A stretch of DNA of 64,000 nt from assembly GCF_003034915.1 (NCBI RefSeq), contig NZ_PZJX01000018.1:124001-188000 (forward strand). The letters run 5' to 3'. The position numbers and the translations under genes are program-made. Shown piece after piece: positions 26,306 to 35,403 of the stretch. Under the pieces are notes generated by a model, which had not been told where the DNA came from, did no database searches, and saw only the letters and a program-made list of their open reading frames with translations. The stretch is from Mesorhizobium helmanticense. GTDB lineage: Bacteria > Pseudomonadota > Alphaproteobacteria > Rhizobiales > Rhizobiaceae. How positions within the stretch are numbered: the first letter of the stretch is position 1; every line of letters begins with the position of its first letter.

Positions 26306-27184
26306 ATGAAGATCGAAGTCGTGGTGGACGTGAAGACCACGCTGGGCGAGGGACCCCTGTGGGACGTCGAGCAGCAGCGCCTCTACTGGATCGACAGTTT
26401 CGACGGGCGCGTGTTCCGCGCCACCGCCGACGGACGCGAGATACGCTCATGGGACGTGCCGATGAAGATCGGTTCGATGGCGCTGCGCAAGGATGGCAGC
26501 GGCGCGGTGGTCTCGCTGCAACGCGGCTTCCATCTGCTCGATTTCGCCTCTGGCGATGTTACCTTGATTCACGATCCGGAACCGGACAAGCCGATGAACC
26601 GTCTCAACGACGGCAAGGTCGACCGGCGCGGCCGTTTCTTCGCCGGCTCCATGGACACGATGGAAGAGGGGCCGTCCGGCGGTCTCTACAGGCTCGATCC
26701 TGATTTTTCCGTCACCAGGATCGATTCCGGCATCATCTGCTCGAACGGCCCGTGCTGGAGCCCCGACGACCGCACCTTCTATTTCGCCGACACCTGGACT
26801 GGCGAGATCTGGGCCTACGACTATGACATTGCTACGGGCGCGGCGACCAACCGGCGCACCTTCACCCGTGTCGATACCAGCCGCGGCGGGGCAGCCGACG
26901 GATCGACGGTCGACGCGGAAGGCTTCCTCTGGAATGCGCTGGTCTATGACGGTCGGCTGGTGCGCTATGCGCCCGACGGCAGCATCGATCGCATCATCGA
27001 CATGCCGGTGAAGAAGATCACCAGCGTCATGTTCGGCGGGCCGAAGCTGGACACCCTCTACGTCACCTCGATGGCCAAGCCGCCGCTGCCACGCTTTCCC
27101 GGCGACGGCGTCCTGCGGGGCAGCCTTTTCGCGATCACCGGCCTTGGCGTAACCGGAACACCGGAGCCGAGATTTGGCGGTTGA
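26306..27184 (+). CDS. SMP-30/gluconolactonase-family protein
   Basis: 292 residues, six-bladed propeller. Metal-site residues are visible in GEGPLWD (Glu), RLNDGKVDRRGRF (Asn) and NGPCWSPDDRTFYFADT (Asn, Asp). The family hydrolyses sugar lactones to aldonates. It ends the rightward catabolic set with the SDR, the lambda-crystallin-type dehydrogenase and BKACE. Good AAAGGAGG ribosome-binding site. Confidence 0.93.
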   Translation: MKIEVVVDVKTTLGEGPLWDVEQQRLYWIDSFDGRVFRATADGREIRSWDVPMKIGSMALRKDGSGAVVSLQRGFHLLDFASGDVTLIHDPEPDKPMNRLNDGKVDRRGRFFAGSMDTMEEGPSGGLYRLDPDFSVTRIDSGIICSNGPCWSPDDRTFYFADTWTGEIWAYDYDIATGAATNRRTFTRVDTSRGGAADGSTVDAEGFLWNALVYDGRLVRYAPDGSIDRIIDMPVKKITSVMFGGPKLDTLYVTSMAKPPLPRFPGDGVLRGSLFAITGLGVTGTPEPRFGG

Positions 27185-27217
27185 AATGTTTTTCTCGCCG
27201 ACACGTTCATACAAGCG

Positions 27218-28123
27218 CTAGCGACTGTTCGGGATATAGAACGTCTGCCTGAAATAAGACCGAAACGCCTCCATGGCAGGGGTGAACTGGGCGTTGCGGC
27301 GCCAGGCCAGGCCGACATCCATCGCCGGAATAGGGTCGCTGGGCACCAGGGTTTCGATGCGCTTGCCTTCCAGTGACCATGGCCGCAAGACCATGTCCGA
27401 GAGAATTGCCACACCTTGGCCGTTGGCAACCATCGAGCGCACTGCCTCGACGGACGATGTGCGCAGCGTCACGGACGGCTGATAGGGCGTCTTGCTCCAG
27501 TACTTCAGTGAGGTGTGCGCCGCCTCGTCGACAGTCAGCATGATGTACGGCTCTTGCGAGATTTCCTTCAGGCCAACGGATTCCCGCTGCAGCAGATGAT
27601 GCTTGGATGCGACCCATAGCCGTCGCCGCGAGCCCAGCAGCGTTTCGGTCGTCAGGTCCGGATTGAGCACATTGGAAGTGAGCAGGACGGCAATGTCATA
27701 GCGGTTGGACAGAAGGCCCTCCTCGATCGCCTCGCGGTTGAGCTCGAAGAGCTGGATGTCGAGCTTCGGGAAATTGCGCTTCAGCTTCTCCAGATGATTG
27801 GGCAGGAAATAGCCGATCACCGTATAGGTGGCCGCCACGGTGAGGCTGCCTTCGAGATTGTTGGCCGGCACGTTCAGGCTGGTCGCTTCCTGCACCTTGT
27901 TGAGGATGTCGTAAGCGTGGAACAGGAATTGGCGCCCCGCCGCCGTCAACTCCATGCCCTGGGGGGAGCGGACGAACAGGTCGGCGCCGATCACTCTCTC
28001 CAGTTCCTTGATCGCGGTGGTGATCGCAGACTGCGAAATTGCGAGGTCGACCGCCGCCTGCGAGATCTGGCCCTGCTCGGCGGTCGAGACAAAATAGCGG
28101 ATTTGACGCAGGCTGATGGGCAA
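27218..28123 (-). CDS. LysR-family transcriptional regulator
   Basis: 301 residues: N-terminal winged helix (LRQIRYFVSTAEQGQISQAA, then ISQSAITTAIKELERVIGADLFVR) and a C-terminal effector domain. Divergent from the PxpA/biotin carboxylase operon across 288 bases that contain several GATAC half-sites, so it probably controls that operon and itself. Confidence 0.93.
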   Translation of the reverse strand: MPISLRQIRYFVSTAEQGQISQAAVDLAISQSAITTAIKELERVIGADLFVRSPQGMELTAAGRQFLFHAYDILNKVQEATSLNVPANNLEGSLTVAATYTVIGYFLPNHLEKLKRNFPKLDIQLFELNREAIEEGLLSNRYDIAVLLTSNVLNPDLTTETLLGSRRRLWVASKHHLLQRESVGLKEISQEPYIMLTVDEAAHTSLKYWSKTPYQPSVTLRTSSVEAVRSMVANGQGVAILSDMVLRPWSLEGKRIETLVPSDPIPAMDVGLAWRRNAQFTPAMEAFRSYFRQTFYIPNSR

Positions 28124-28145
28124 GGAAGTAGCTTTCCGTTTATCT

Positions 28146-28164
28146 GATACTGAAGGCTAGTATC
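28146..28164. promoter_or_regulatory. Candidate LysR site: GATACT...AGTATC
   Basis: GATACT and AGTATC flank seven bases, a perfect inverted repeat 23 bases from the LysR start. Symmetry and length fit a LysR-type T-N11-A box; assignment to the adjacent regulator is inferred. Confidence 0.5.
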
Positions 28165-28265
28165 TTCTGGAAATGCGATACGCGCAATTTCTTTGGGCAG
28201 CGACTGCCTTTTTGCATCGCAGCAAACGCCTATGCTTCTGGCGGTATCCGGCGCTTTCGCAGCGA

Positions 28266-28286
28266 GATACATCCAAAATGGGTATC
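28266..28286. promoter_or_regulatory. Second GATAC...GTATC site in the same intergenic region
   Basis: GATAC (28266-28270) and GTATC (28282-28286) flank eleven bases, repeating the half-site of 28146-28164. A lone GATAC occurs between them near 28178. AT-rich sequence with a further repeat (AAATTCT and AGAATTT, 28303-28322) follows and probably holds the operon promoter. Confidence 0.4.
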
Positions 28287-28411
28287 TAAAAATCAGAATA
28301 TCAAATTCTAAGAATAGAATTTTTCAATGCCGTGTTACCGCGCTAACGTTCAAAAAACAAGAAGACGGGAACCGCGCTGTCGATCAGCGCCTGAATTGCA
28401 AAGGGAGCAAC

Positions 28412-29218
28412 GTGCCGGTCACGGTTGTCGACATCAATTGCGATATGGGTGAGGCGTTCGGCCAATGGCGCCTGAGCGAGACCGACGATGCCAGCCTGAT
28501 GGAGCTGATCAGCTCCGCCAACATCGCCGCCGGCTTCCATGCCGGCGATCCCAATCTCATGGACGCCACCGTGCGGCTTGCGACCCAGCACGGCGTCGGC
28601 ATCGGCGTCCATCCGGGCTATCGGGATCTGCAGGGTTTCGGCCGCCGCAAGATCAACGGCACCAGCGACGAGATCATCAACGACATCGTCTACCAGATCG
28701 GGGCGCTGCGCGAATTTGCCCGCCGTCACGGCGCCAATCTGCAGCACGTCAAGCCGCACGGCGCGCTCTACATGGAGCTTGCCGCCGACGAGGCGCTGTC
28801 GCGATCCTTCATCAAGCTGATGCGCACCGTGGCGCCCAACGCCTTCGTCTTCTGCATGGGGATGTCGCAGACCTATCGGACCGCCATCGAAGCTGGTCAC
28901 CCGGTGATAAGGGAGTTCTACGCCGACCGGGACTATGACCGCTCCGGCTCGATCGTCTTCACGCGACATGTCGGCAAACTCGATCCGGCCGCAATCGCCG
29001 ACAAGGTCGTGCGCGCCTGTCTCGAAGGCAAGGTCCGCACCGTCGACGGTGTCGATATCGACATTGATTTCGAATCGATCTGCTTTCATTCCGACACGCC
29101 GGGTTGCCTGGAGATCGCCGGCAACATGCGTTCCGCGCTGGTCGCGAACGGGATCCGCATCGCGCCGGTGTCGGAAGTATCCGCCCAACAGGCCTATGCC
29201 ATCAGGGGATCAAAATGA
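28412..29218 (+). CDS. pxpA: LamB/YcsF-family protein, 5-oxoprolinase subunit A-like
   Basis: 268 residues from a GTG at 28412, chosen for the AAGGGAG site; longer in-frame starts would add unrelated sequence. Family signatures: [44 protein letters not shown] and HVKPHGALY. PxpA with PxpB and PxpC cleaves 5-oxoproline using ATP. Here biotin carboxylase and carrier genes sit between the subunit genes, so the real substrate may be another lactam or cyclic amide. The stop overlaps the next gene as ATGA. Confidence 0.92.
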   Translation: MPVTVVDINCDMGEAFGQWRLSETDDASLMELISSANIAAGFHAGDPNLMDATVRLATQHGVGIGVHPGYRDLQGFGRRKINGTSDEIINDIVYQIGALREFARRHGANLQHVKPHGALYMELAADEALSRSFIKLMRTVAPNAFVFCMGMSQTYRTAIEAGHPVIREFYADRDYDRSGSIVFTRHVGKLDPAAIADKVVRACLEGKVRTVDGVDIDIDFESICFHSDTPGCLEIAGNMRSALVANGIRIAPVSEVSAQQAYAIRGSK

Positions 29219-29457
29219 GCAAAGCCGAAATCAAATCGCCGCTGCCCGGCATGTTCTACCGCAGGCCGTCGCCCGACAGCGCGCCGTTCAAGAACGATGG
29301 CGACAGCGTTTCCGCCGACGATGTGATCGGCCTCGTCGAGGTGATGAAGTCCTTCCATGAAGTGACGGCCGGCATCGACGGCAAGGCGATCCGCTTCTTG
29401 GTCGACGACGCCGACGCAATAATGGCCGGCCAGGCGCTTGCCGAGGTCGAGGCATGA
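29215..29457 (+). CDS. Biotin carboxyl carrier protein (short, single biotinyl domain)
   Basis: 80 residues, almost only the biotinyl domain. The biotinylation motif is EVMKSF with the Lys at residue 45; the more usual form is AMKM or VMKM. A normal AccB is about twice as long and has an N-terminal arm. ATG overlaps the PxpA stop, and its own stop overlaps the biotin carboxylase start, so all three are co-translated. It would carry carboxybiotin from the carboxylase to the PxpB/PxpC-type subunits. Confidence 0.9.
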   Translation: MSKAEIKSPLPGMFYRRPSPDSAPFKNDGDSVSADDVIGLVEVMKSFHEVTAGIDGKAIRFLVDDADAIMAGQALAEVEA

Positions 29458-30839
29458 CCATCCATTCCGTCCTGGTTGCCAATCGGGGCGAGATCGCGGT
29501 GCGGATCATCCGCGCGGCGAAAGCCCTGGGCTTGCGGACCGTCCAGGTGCACAGTCAGGCCGATGCCGGTTCGCTGGCGGTGCAACTGGCCGACGAGGCG
29601 ATCGACATCGGGCCGCCGGCAGCCAAGAAATCCTATCTCAACGTCGAAGCGGTGATCGCCGCGGCCAAGGCAGCCAAGGTCGACGCCATCCACCCGGGCT
29701 ACGGTTTCCTGTCGGAGAATGCCGACTTCGCCGAAGCGGTGGTTGCGGCGGGAATGAAGTTTGTCGGCCCGGACGCGGCGGCGATCCGGCTGCTTGGCGA
29801 CAAGGTCGCGGCGCGCCAGGTGGCGGCCAAGGCCGGCGTGCCGACGGTGCCGGGCAGCGATGGGCGTGTGTCCGACCTCGCCGAGGCGGCGGCGATCGTC
29901 TCGCGCATCGGCTTTCCGGTGATGATCAAGGCTGCGGCCGGCGGCGGCGGCAGAGGCATCCGCATCGCGCATTCGCTTGAGGAATTCGAACGCCATTTCC
30001 CACAGGCCTCGGCTGAGGCGGCAGCCGCTTTTGGCGATGGCGGCCTCTACATCGAGAAGGTGATCGAAAAGGCGCGCCATATCGAGGTGCAGATCCTCGG
30101 CGATGGCACGAATTTCGTCCATTGCTATGAGCGCGAATGCTCGTTGCAACGACGCCGGCAGAAGGTCTGGGAAGAAGCCCCGGCCGTTGGCCTGCCGGCC
30201 GACGTGCGCAAACGGCTATGCGACAGCGCCGTCGCCCTGGCGCGCTCGGTCGGCTACAGCGGTGCGGGAACGGTCGAGTATCTCTACGACGACGCCAGCC
30301 GCGATTTCTATTTCATCGAAGTCAACACCCGCATCCAGGTCGAGCACCCGGTAACGGAGATGATCATCGGGCTCGATCTCGTCCAGGAGATGCTGCGCAT
30401 CGCCGGCGGCCAGCCTTTGTCGGTCAGGCAGGAAGATATCGCAATTGTAGGCCACGCGATCGAGTGCCGGATCAATGCCGAGGACCCTTACAAGGGTTTC
30501 ATGCCCGGTCCGGGCACGGTGGAGACGCTTGCCGTGCCGGAAGGCGAAGGCATCCGCTTCGACACGATGCTCTTTGCCGGCTACGCGGTGCCGCCTTTCT
30601 ACGATTCGCTTTTGGGAAAGCTGATCGTGCACGGAGCCGATCGCGCCGCCTGCCTGGCGAGACTGCGCACCGCTCTCGCCGGTCTCAAGATATCAGGCAT
30701 TCCGACGACCGTGCCGCTGCACGAGGCGCTCGCCGCCGATGCCGACGTGGCGGCCGGACGCTTCCACACGCGTTTTCTCGAGAACTGGCTGGAAACGAAA
30801 TTCGCCGCCCCGCCGAGCGGCACGAGAGAGGTGGCCTGA
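29454..30839 (+). CDS. Biotin carboxylase subunit
   Basis: 461 residues of the ATP-grasp biotin carboxylase family (AccC-like). Visible: the N-terminal VANRGEIAVRII, HPGYGFLSEN near 80-89, the glycine-rich ATP loop near 162-168, and the active-site stretch EVNTRIQVEHPVTEM near 289-303 with catalytic Glu, Arg and Gln. It carboxylates the biotin of the adjacent carrier using bicarbonate and ATP. The position inside a pxp operon, away from an AccB/AccC fatty-acid locus, marks a catabolic role. Confidence 0.93.
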   Translation: MTIHSVLVANRGEIAVRIIRAAKALGLRTVQVHSQADAGSLAVQLADEAIDIGPPAAKKSYLNVEAVIAAAKAAKVDAIHPGYGFLSENADFAEAVVAAGMKFVGPDAAAIRLLGDKVAARQVAAKAGVPTVPGSDGRVSDLAEAAAIVSRIGFPVMIKAAAGGGGRGIRIAHSLEEFERHFPQASAEAAAAFGDGGLYIEKVIEKARHIEVQILGDGTNFVHCYERECSLQRRRQKVWEEAPAVGLPADVRKRLCDSAVALARSVGYSGAGTVEYLYDDASRDFYFIEVNTRIQVEHPVTEMIIGLDLVQEMLRIAGGQPLSVRQEDIAIVGHAIECRINAEDPYKGFMPGPGTVETLAVPEGEGIRFDTMLFAGYAVPPFYDSLLGKLIVHGADRAACLARLRTALAGLKISGIPTTVPLHEALAADADVAAGRFHTRFLENWLETKFAAPPSGTREVA

Positions 30840-31714
30840 TGCAAAACCGCTATTCATTCGGGGGCGACGAGCATCTCTTCGTCGAGTGCGACGAGAGCAT
30901 GTCGCTGGAGGCGTTCTTCAAGAGCCTGTCGATGACCAATGCCGTGCGCGACAGCCAGATCAAGGGGGTGACCGAGATCTGCCCGGCCAACGCCTCATTC
31001 CAGATCAAGTTCAATCCCGACATCATCCGGCCCGACGATATGCTGCGCGAAGTGCAGGCCATTGAAAGCGCGGCCAGCAAAACCGATCCGGTGATCGCCA
31101 CCAGGATCATCGAAATCCCGGTGTTCTACCAGGATCCGTGGACACACGAGACGCTGATGCGCTTCCGCGAGCGCCACCAGGATCCCAAGGCCACCGATCT
31201 CGAATACGCCGCCCGCATCAACAACTATGCAACCGTCGACGACTTCATCGCCGCCCATGCCGGATCGCCATGGTTCGTGTCGATGGTCGGCTTCGTCGCC
31301 GGATTGCCGTTCATGTATCAGATGGTCGACCGGCCGCGGCAGATCCAGGTGCCGAAATACCTCAGGCCGCGCACCGATACGCCAAAACTGACCATCGGCT
31401 ATGGCGGCTGCTTTTCCTGCATCTATTCGGTGCGCGGCGCCGGCGGCTACCAGATGTTCGGCATCACGCCGATGCCGATCTTCGATCCGGAGCAGAAGAC
31501 CAGCTACCTCCGCGACTTCATGGTGTTCTTCCGTCCGGGCGACATCGTCAAGTTCAAGCCGATCGGCCGCGAAGAATACGATCACACGGTCGAGCAAGTC
31601 GCCGCTGGCCGGTTCACCCCCGCAATCAGCGACGTCACCTTCGACCTGCGCGAATTCCAGAAGGACATCGACGGCTACAACGCCAGGCTGGAGGGCATGA
31701 TCAATGGCCGTTAA
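30839..31714 (+). CDS. pxpB: PxpB/KipI-family subunit (allophanate hydrolase subunit 1-like)
   Basis: 291 residues starting at the ATG that overlaps the biotin carboxylase stop as TGATG. An N-terminal domain (ASFQIKFNP, IIEIPVFYQDPW) precedes the cyclophilin-like domain with GFVAGLPFMYQM and GAGGYQMFGITPMPIFDP and ends in a PGDIVKFKPIG motif. It forms a complex with the PxpC-type partner that follows. Slightly longer than the common 220-240 residues because of an extended N-terminal part. Confidence 0.9.
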   Translation: MQNRYSFGGDEHLFVECDESMSLEAFFKSLSMTNAVRDSQIKGVTEICPANASFQIKFNPDIIRPDDMLREVQAIESAASKTDPVIATRIIEIPVFYQDPWTHETLMRFRERHQDPKATDLEYAARINNYATVDDFIAAHAGSPWFVSMVGFVAGLPFMYQMVDRPRQIQVPKYLRPRTDTPKLTIGYGGCFSCIYSVRGAGGYQMFGITPMPIFDPEQKTSYLRDFMVFFRPGDIVKFKPIGREEYDHTVEQVAAGRFTPAISDVTFDLREFQKDIDGYNARLEGMINGR

Positions 31715-32675
31715 AGTACTCAATCCGGGGCTTTCGACCACGGTTCAGGATCTTGGCCGTCCCGGCTACTTTCACCTTGGCATCCCGATCGGTGGTGCGA
31801 TGGACCGGCTGGCGCTGCGCGCGGCAAATCTGCTCGTCGGCAATGACGAGGGTGCTGCCGGCCTGGAAGCAGTGTTCGTCGGACCGCATCTCGAATTCAC
31901 CCGCGACGCGCTGATCGCGGTGACCGGCGCCGACATGCCGATCAAGCTCGACGGCGAGGAAAAGCCGTCCTGGACCGCGCTGAAGGTCAGGGCAGGCCAG
32001 GTGCTGAGTTTCGGTTTCCTGCAGACTGGCGCGCGTATCTACATCGCGATTGCCGGCGGCATCGATGTGCCGCTCGCACTTGGCAGCCGCTCGACCTACC
32101 CGATCGGGGCGCTGGGCGGCTTCAAGGGCCGCGCCATCGCCAAGGACGACAAACTGCCCGTCGGTAATGCCGCCGGCAGCAAGGAAGGGCGCAGCATTCC
32201 GGAAGCGCTGCGCCGGCGACCGGGAATGCCGGCCGAACTGCGGGTCCTGCCTGGCCTCTACTGGCACCGTGTCACCGAGGAGACGCACCGGAACTTCTTC
32301 GATGATCAGTGGAAGGTGGCGCCCGAGGCCGACCGTATGGGCTATCGCTTCCGCGGCGGCCGGCCGTTGCAATTCGTCGAGCGCGACCAGCCCTTCGGGG
32401 CCGGCTCGGACCCGTCGAATATCGTTGACAGCTGCTACCCCTACGGCTCGATCCAGGTGCCGGGCGGCACCGAGCCGATCATCCTGCACCGCGATGCGGT
32501 CTCTGGCGGCGGCTACTTCATGATCGGCACGGTCGTTTCGGCCGACATGGACCTGATCGGCCAGTTGCAGCCGAACACGCCCACCAGATTCGTCAAGGTC
32601 GACATGGACGGCGCCCTGAAAGCCCGCGCCGACCGGGCAGCATTGCTCGACAGGATCAGGAGCGTTTTCGCCTGA
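31704..32675 (+). CDS. pxpC: PxpC/KipA-family subunit (biotin-dependent carboxyltransferase-like)
   Basis: 323 residues. N-terminal LNPGLSTTVQDLGRPGYFHL and GAMDRLALRAANLLVGN are the family hallmarks, with YIAIAGGIDVPLALGSRST and DSCYPYGSIQVPGGTEPIIL later. It overlaps the PxpB end by eleven bases. Together with PxpA, PxpB, carrier and carboxylase it completes a five-part machine predicted to activate a lactam or amide bond and open it. Confidence 0.92.
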   Translation: MAVKVLNPGLSTTVQDLGRPGYFHLGIPIGGAMDRLALRAANLLVGNDEGAAGLEAVFVGPHLEFTRDALIAVTGADMPIKLDGEEKPSWTALKVRAGQVLSFGFLQTGARIYIAIAGGIDVPLALGSRSTYPIGALGGFKGRAIAKDDKLPVGNAAGSKEGRSIPEALRRRPGMPAELRVLPGLYWHRVTEETHRNFFDDQWKVAPEADRMGYRFRGGRPLQFVERDQPFGAGSDPSNIVDSCYPYGSIQVPGGTEPIILHRDAVSGGGYFMIGTVVSADMDLIGQLQPNTPTRFVKVDMDGALKARADRAALLDRIRSVFA

Positions 32676-32752
32676 GGGAAGGCAACTGACATTTGGGTAA
32701 GTGCGGCCGAACCGTCGGAAGGCGGCGGCCGATAACAAGAAAGGGGAATGAC

Positions 32753-33823
32753 ATGAGAAATCTCAAAAAAATGATGCTAGTGACGGCGGCAGCCTTGATC
32801 GTCGGGGGCGCCGCTTACGCCGCCGACTGGTCGCCCTATGACGCCGAGAAGATCGAACCGCCCTTCGCCGCCGATGGCAAGCCGATGGACGTCTCCTACG
32901 TGGCGCTGGATAAGGCTTCGCAACCGTGGAAGATCTGCGTTTCATTCCCGCACATGAAGGACGCCTACTGGCTGGGCGTCGACTATGGCGTTGCCGAGGA
33001 AGCCAAGCGTCTCGGCGTGAAGATGAATCTGGTCGAGGCCGGCGGTTACACCGAGCTCAACAAACAGATCTCGCAGATCGAGGACTGCGTGGCGAGCGGC
33101 GCGCAGGCCGTCGTCATCGGCGCGATCTCCTTCGACGGCCTCAACAATCTCGTCTCCGAGATCCACAAGAAGGGTATCCCGGTCATCGACGTCATCAACG
33201 GCATCTCATCGCCGGATGTGTCGGCGAAGTCGCTGGTCTCGTTCTACACGATGGGATCCTCGGCCGGCGAATATTTGGCCAAGAAACATCCCGCCGGCAG
33301 CGAGGAAGTCGAGGTCGGCTGGTTCCCGGGACCGGCGGGGGCGGGCTGGGTCGAGGCCGCCAACAAGGGCTTCCTCGATGCGGTGAAGGGGTCGGCGGTG
33401 AAGGTCCTTGAGCCGAAGTTCGGCGACACCGGCAAGGAAGTGCAGCTCAAGCTCGTCGAGGACGAGCTGCAGGCCAATCCGAAGATCCGCTACATCGCCG
33501 GAACCGCGGTCACCGCCGAAGCCGCGCAAGGCATCATTCGTGAGCAAGGGCTGCAAGGCAAGGTGGACCTCCTGGCCTTCTACATGACGCCGGGCGTCTA
33601 TGAAGGCATCAAGCGCGGCCTCATCCTGGCAGCGCCCGCCGACTCCATGGTCATCCAGGGCCGTATCGCGATCGACCAGGCCGTCCGCATCCTGGAGAAG
33701 AAGGAATACATCAAGCATGTCGGCCCCAAGATCTTCGTGGTCGACTCCGCCAACGTCAACGATGTGCCGCAGACCAACATCCTGCCGCCGGAAGGTTACA
33801 AACCGGTCTTCAACGTGGAATGA
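32753..33823 (+). CDS. TorT-like periplasmic binding protein of a ribose-type ABC importer
   Basis: 356 residues from the ATG at 32753 with an AAGGGGA site and a signal peptide (MRNLKKMMLVTAAALIVGGA then AYA). The body resembles the TorT group of periplasmic binding proteins: WKICVSFPHMKDAYWLGVDYG, GGYTELNKQISQIEDCVASG, and DLLAFYMTPGVYEGIKRG. TorT itself senses TMAO, but here an ATPase and permease follow, so it is a transport receptor. The ligand may be a small N-containing compound, consistent with the lactam and hydroxylase genes. Confidence 0.92.
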   Translation: MRNLKKMMLVTAAALIVGGAAYAADWSPYDAEKIEPPFAADGKPMDVSYVALDKASQPWKICVSFPHMKDAYWLGVDYGVAEEAKRLGVKMNLVEAGGYTELNKQISQIEDCVASGAQAVVIGAISFDGLNNLVSEIHKKGIPVIDVINGISSPDVSAKSLVSFYTMGSSAGEYLAKKHPAGSEEVEVGWFPGPAGAGWVEAANKGFLDAVKGSAVKVLEPKFGDTGKEVQLKLVEDELQANPKIRYIAGTAVTAEAAQGIIREQGLQGKVDLLAFYMTPGVYEGIKRGLILAAPADSMVIQGRIAIDQAVRILEKKEYIKHVGPKIFVVDSANVNDVPQTNILPPEGYKPVFNVE

Positions 33824-33835
33824 TCCGAAACCGGA

Positions 33836-33857
33836 CCGGCCCCGCCCGCGGGGCCGG
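33836..33857 (+). promoter_or_regulatory. GC-rich stem-loop after the binding-protein gene
   Basis: A 9-bp stem CCGGCCCCG (33836-33844) with CGGGGCCGG (33849-33857) and a 4-base loop sits 12 bases after the binding-protein stop. It argues that the ATPase starts downstream of it (33874), because otherwise this strong hairpin would lie in the first codons. Confidence 0.65.
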
Positions 33858-33873
33858 CCTTCCGGTGGAACCG

Positions 33874-35403
33874 ATGGATGCGCTGATGCCGCCCCCAATG
33901 CCGCCTCTTGTCGAGATGACCGGAATTACCAAGACGTTCCTGAGCGTCAAGGCGCTCAGCAATGTCGACTTCCGGCTTCTGCCTGGAGAAGTGCATGTGC
34001 TGTTCGGCGAGAACGGCGCGGGCAAGTCGACGCTGATCTCGATATTGTCGGGGGTCTACAAACAGACATCGGGCTCGCTCAGGATCGACGGCCAGGAGGT
34101 CGAACTGCAATCGGTCCATGATGCGGCGAAATTCGGCATCGGCACCGTGTTCCAGGAGTTCTCGCTGGTGCCGACGCTGCGGGTCTATGAGAATGTCTAT
34201 CTCGGGCGCGAGCCCAGGCGCGGCCTGTTCCTCGACCGTCGCGCCATGATCGCCGGCGCGCAAAATCTCTTCGACGAACTCGATTTCGAGATCGATGTCA
34301 GGCGTCCCGTCTCTGCCCTCTCGCGGGCCGAGCAGCAGATGGTCGAGATCGCCAAGGCTTTCCTGGCCAAGGCGCGCGTCCTGATCCTTGATGAGCCGAC
34401 GGCATCGCTGACCGAAAAGGAGACGCGCAAACTGTTCGGCTTCATTGCCAGGGCAAGGGCCGAGGGCGTCGGAATCATCTATATTTCCCACCGCATCCAG
34501 GAATTCGCCGAGATCGCCGACCAGATCAGCGTGTTGCGCGACGGCAGGATGATCGCCACGGTCTCCGCCAAGGAAACTTCCGAACACGCGCTGGTCGAAC
34601 TGATGACCGGTCGCGCGATCGACCAGATCTATCCCGAGATCGCGCGCGGCACTGATGGGGAAATCGTGTTGTCCCTGACTGACATCATCAGCGCCGGCGT
34701 GCATGGCGTTTCCGTCGACGTGCGCGCCGGCGAAGTTCTCGGCGTCGCCGGTCTCGTCGGCAGCGGCAAGTCGCGGCTCTGGCGCAGCGTGCTTGGCCTC
34801 CAGCCGATAAGGGCGGGCCGCGTCATGCTGAAGGGCAGGGACGTGACCGGTAAGGCGACGCGCGAGCTCCTGCGCGGCGGCGTGTTCTACCTGCCGCCCG
34901 ACCGCAAGACCGAAGGCTTGCAGCTGGCCGCGACGGCGCGCGACAACATCGCGCTATCGTTGCTCGGCCGCGACGATGTCTCGAACCGCATCGGCTTCAT
35001 CTCGCCGCGCCGCAGCCGCGAACTTGCCGACGGCATCGCCGCGCGCGTCGATATTTCACCATCTTATCTGAACCGCTCCGTATCCAAGCTGTCCGGCGGC
35101 AACCAGCAGAAGGTGCTGTTCGGCAAGGGCTTCGCCAAGGAACACGACATCTATATTTTCGACGAGCCGACCGTGGGAGTCGACATGGGTACCAGATCGG
35201 CGCTCTACCGGCTCATCAAGGAAATCGCCGAGGCCGGCAAGGCCGTCGTGGTCGTCTCGTCCGACCTGACGGAAGTCATGCATCTGGCTCATCGTCTGGT
35301 CGTCTTTTCCAAGGGCCGGATCGCCGCCGAGCTGACCGGCGCCGCCATCTCGGAAGAGAACGTCCTCAAACACTTCTTCGCTGATACGAGGGTACCGGCA
35401 TGA
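33874..35403 (+). CDS. Ribose-type ABC transporter ATPase with two ABC domains
   Basis: 509 residues from the ATG at 33874; an in-frame ATG at 33820 would overlap the binding-protein stop but place a GC-rich hairpin in its first codons. First domain: Walker A GENGAGKST, signature region LSRAEQQMVEIAKA, Walker B VLILDEPTASL. Second domain: P-loop GLVGSGKSRLW, here intact enough to bind nucleotide, signature LSGGNQQKVLFGKG, Walker B YIFDEPTVGVD. Its stop overlaps the permease start as ATGA. Confidence 0.93.
   Translation: MDALMPPPMPPLVEMTGITKTFLSVKALSNVDFRLLPGEVHVLFGENGAGKSTLISILSGVYKQTSGSLRIDGQEVELQSVHDAAKFGIGTVFQEFSLVPTLRVYENVYLGREPRRGLFLDRRAMIAGAQNLFDELDFEIDVRRPVSALSRAEQQMVEIAKAFLAKARVLILDEPTASLTEKETRKLFGFIARARAEGVGIIYISHRIQEFAEIADQISVLRDGRMIATVSAKETSEHALVELMTGRAIDQIYPEIARGTDGEIVLSLTDIISAGVHGVSVDVRAGEVLGVAGLVGSGKSRLWRSVLGLQPIRAGRVMLKGRDVTGKATRELLRGGVFYLPPDRKTEGLQLAATARDNIALSLLGRDDVSNRIGFISPRRSRELADGIAARVDISPSYLNRSVSKLSGGNQQKVLFGKGFAKEHDIYIFDEPTVGVDMGTRSALYRLIKEIAEAGKAVVVVSSDLTEVMHLAHRLVVFSKGRIAAELTGAAISEENVLKHFFADTRVPA

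Noticed and set aside
33820..33873. ATG overlapping the binding-protein stop as the ATPase start
   Set aside because: The first 18 codons would run through a 9-bp GC-rich hairpin and encode no ABC-domain residues; 33874 is preferred, though translation from 33820 is not excluded.
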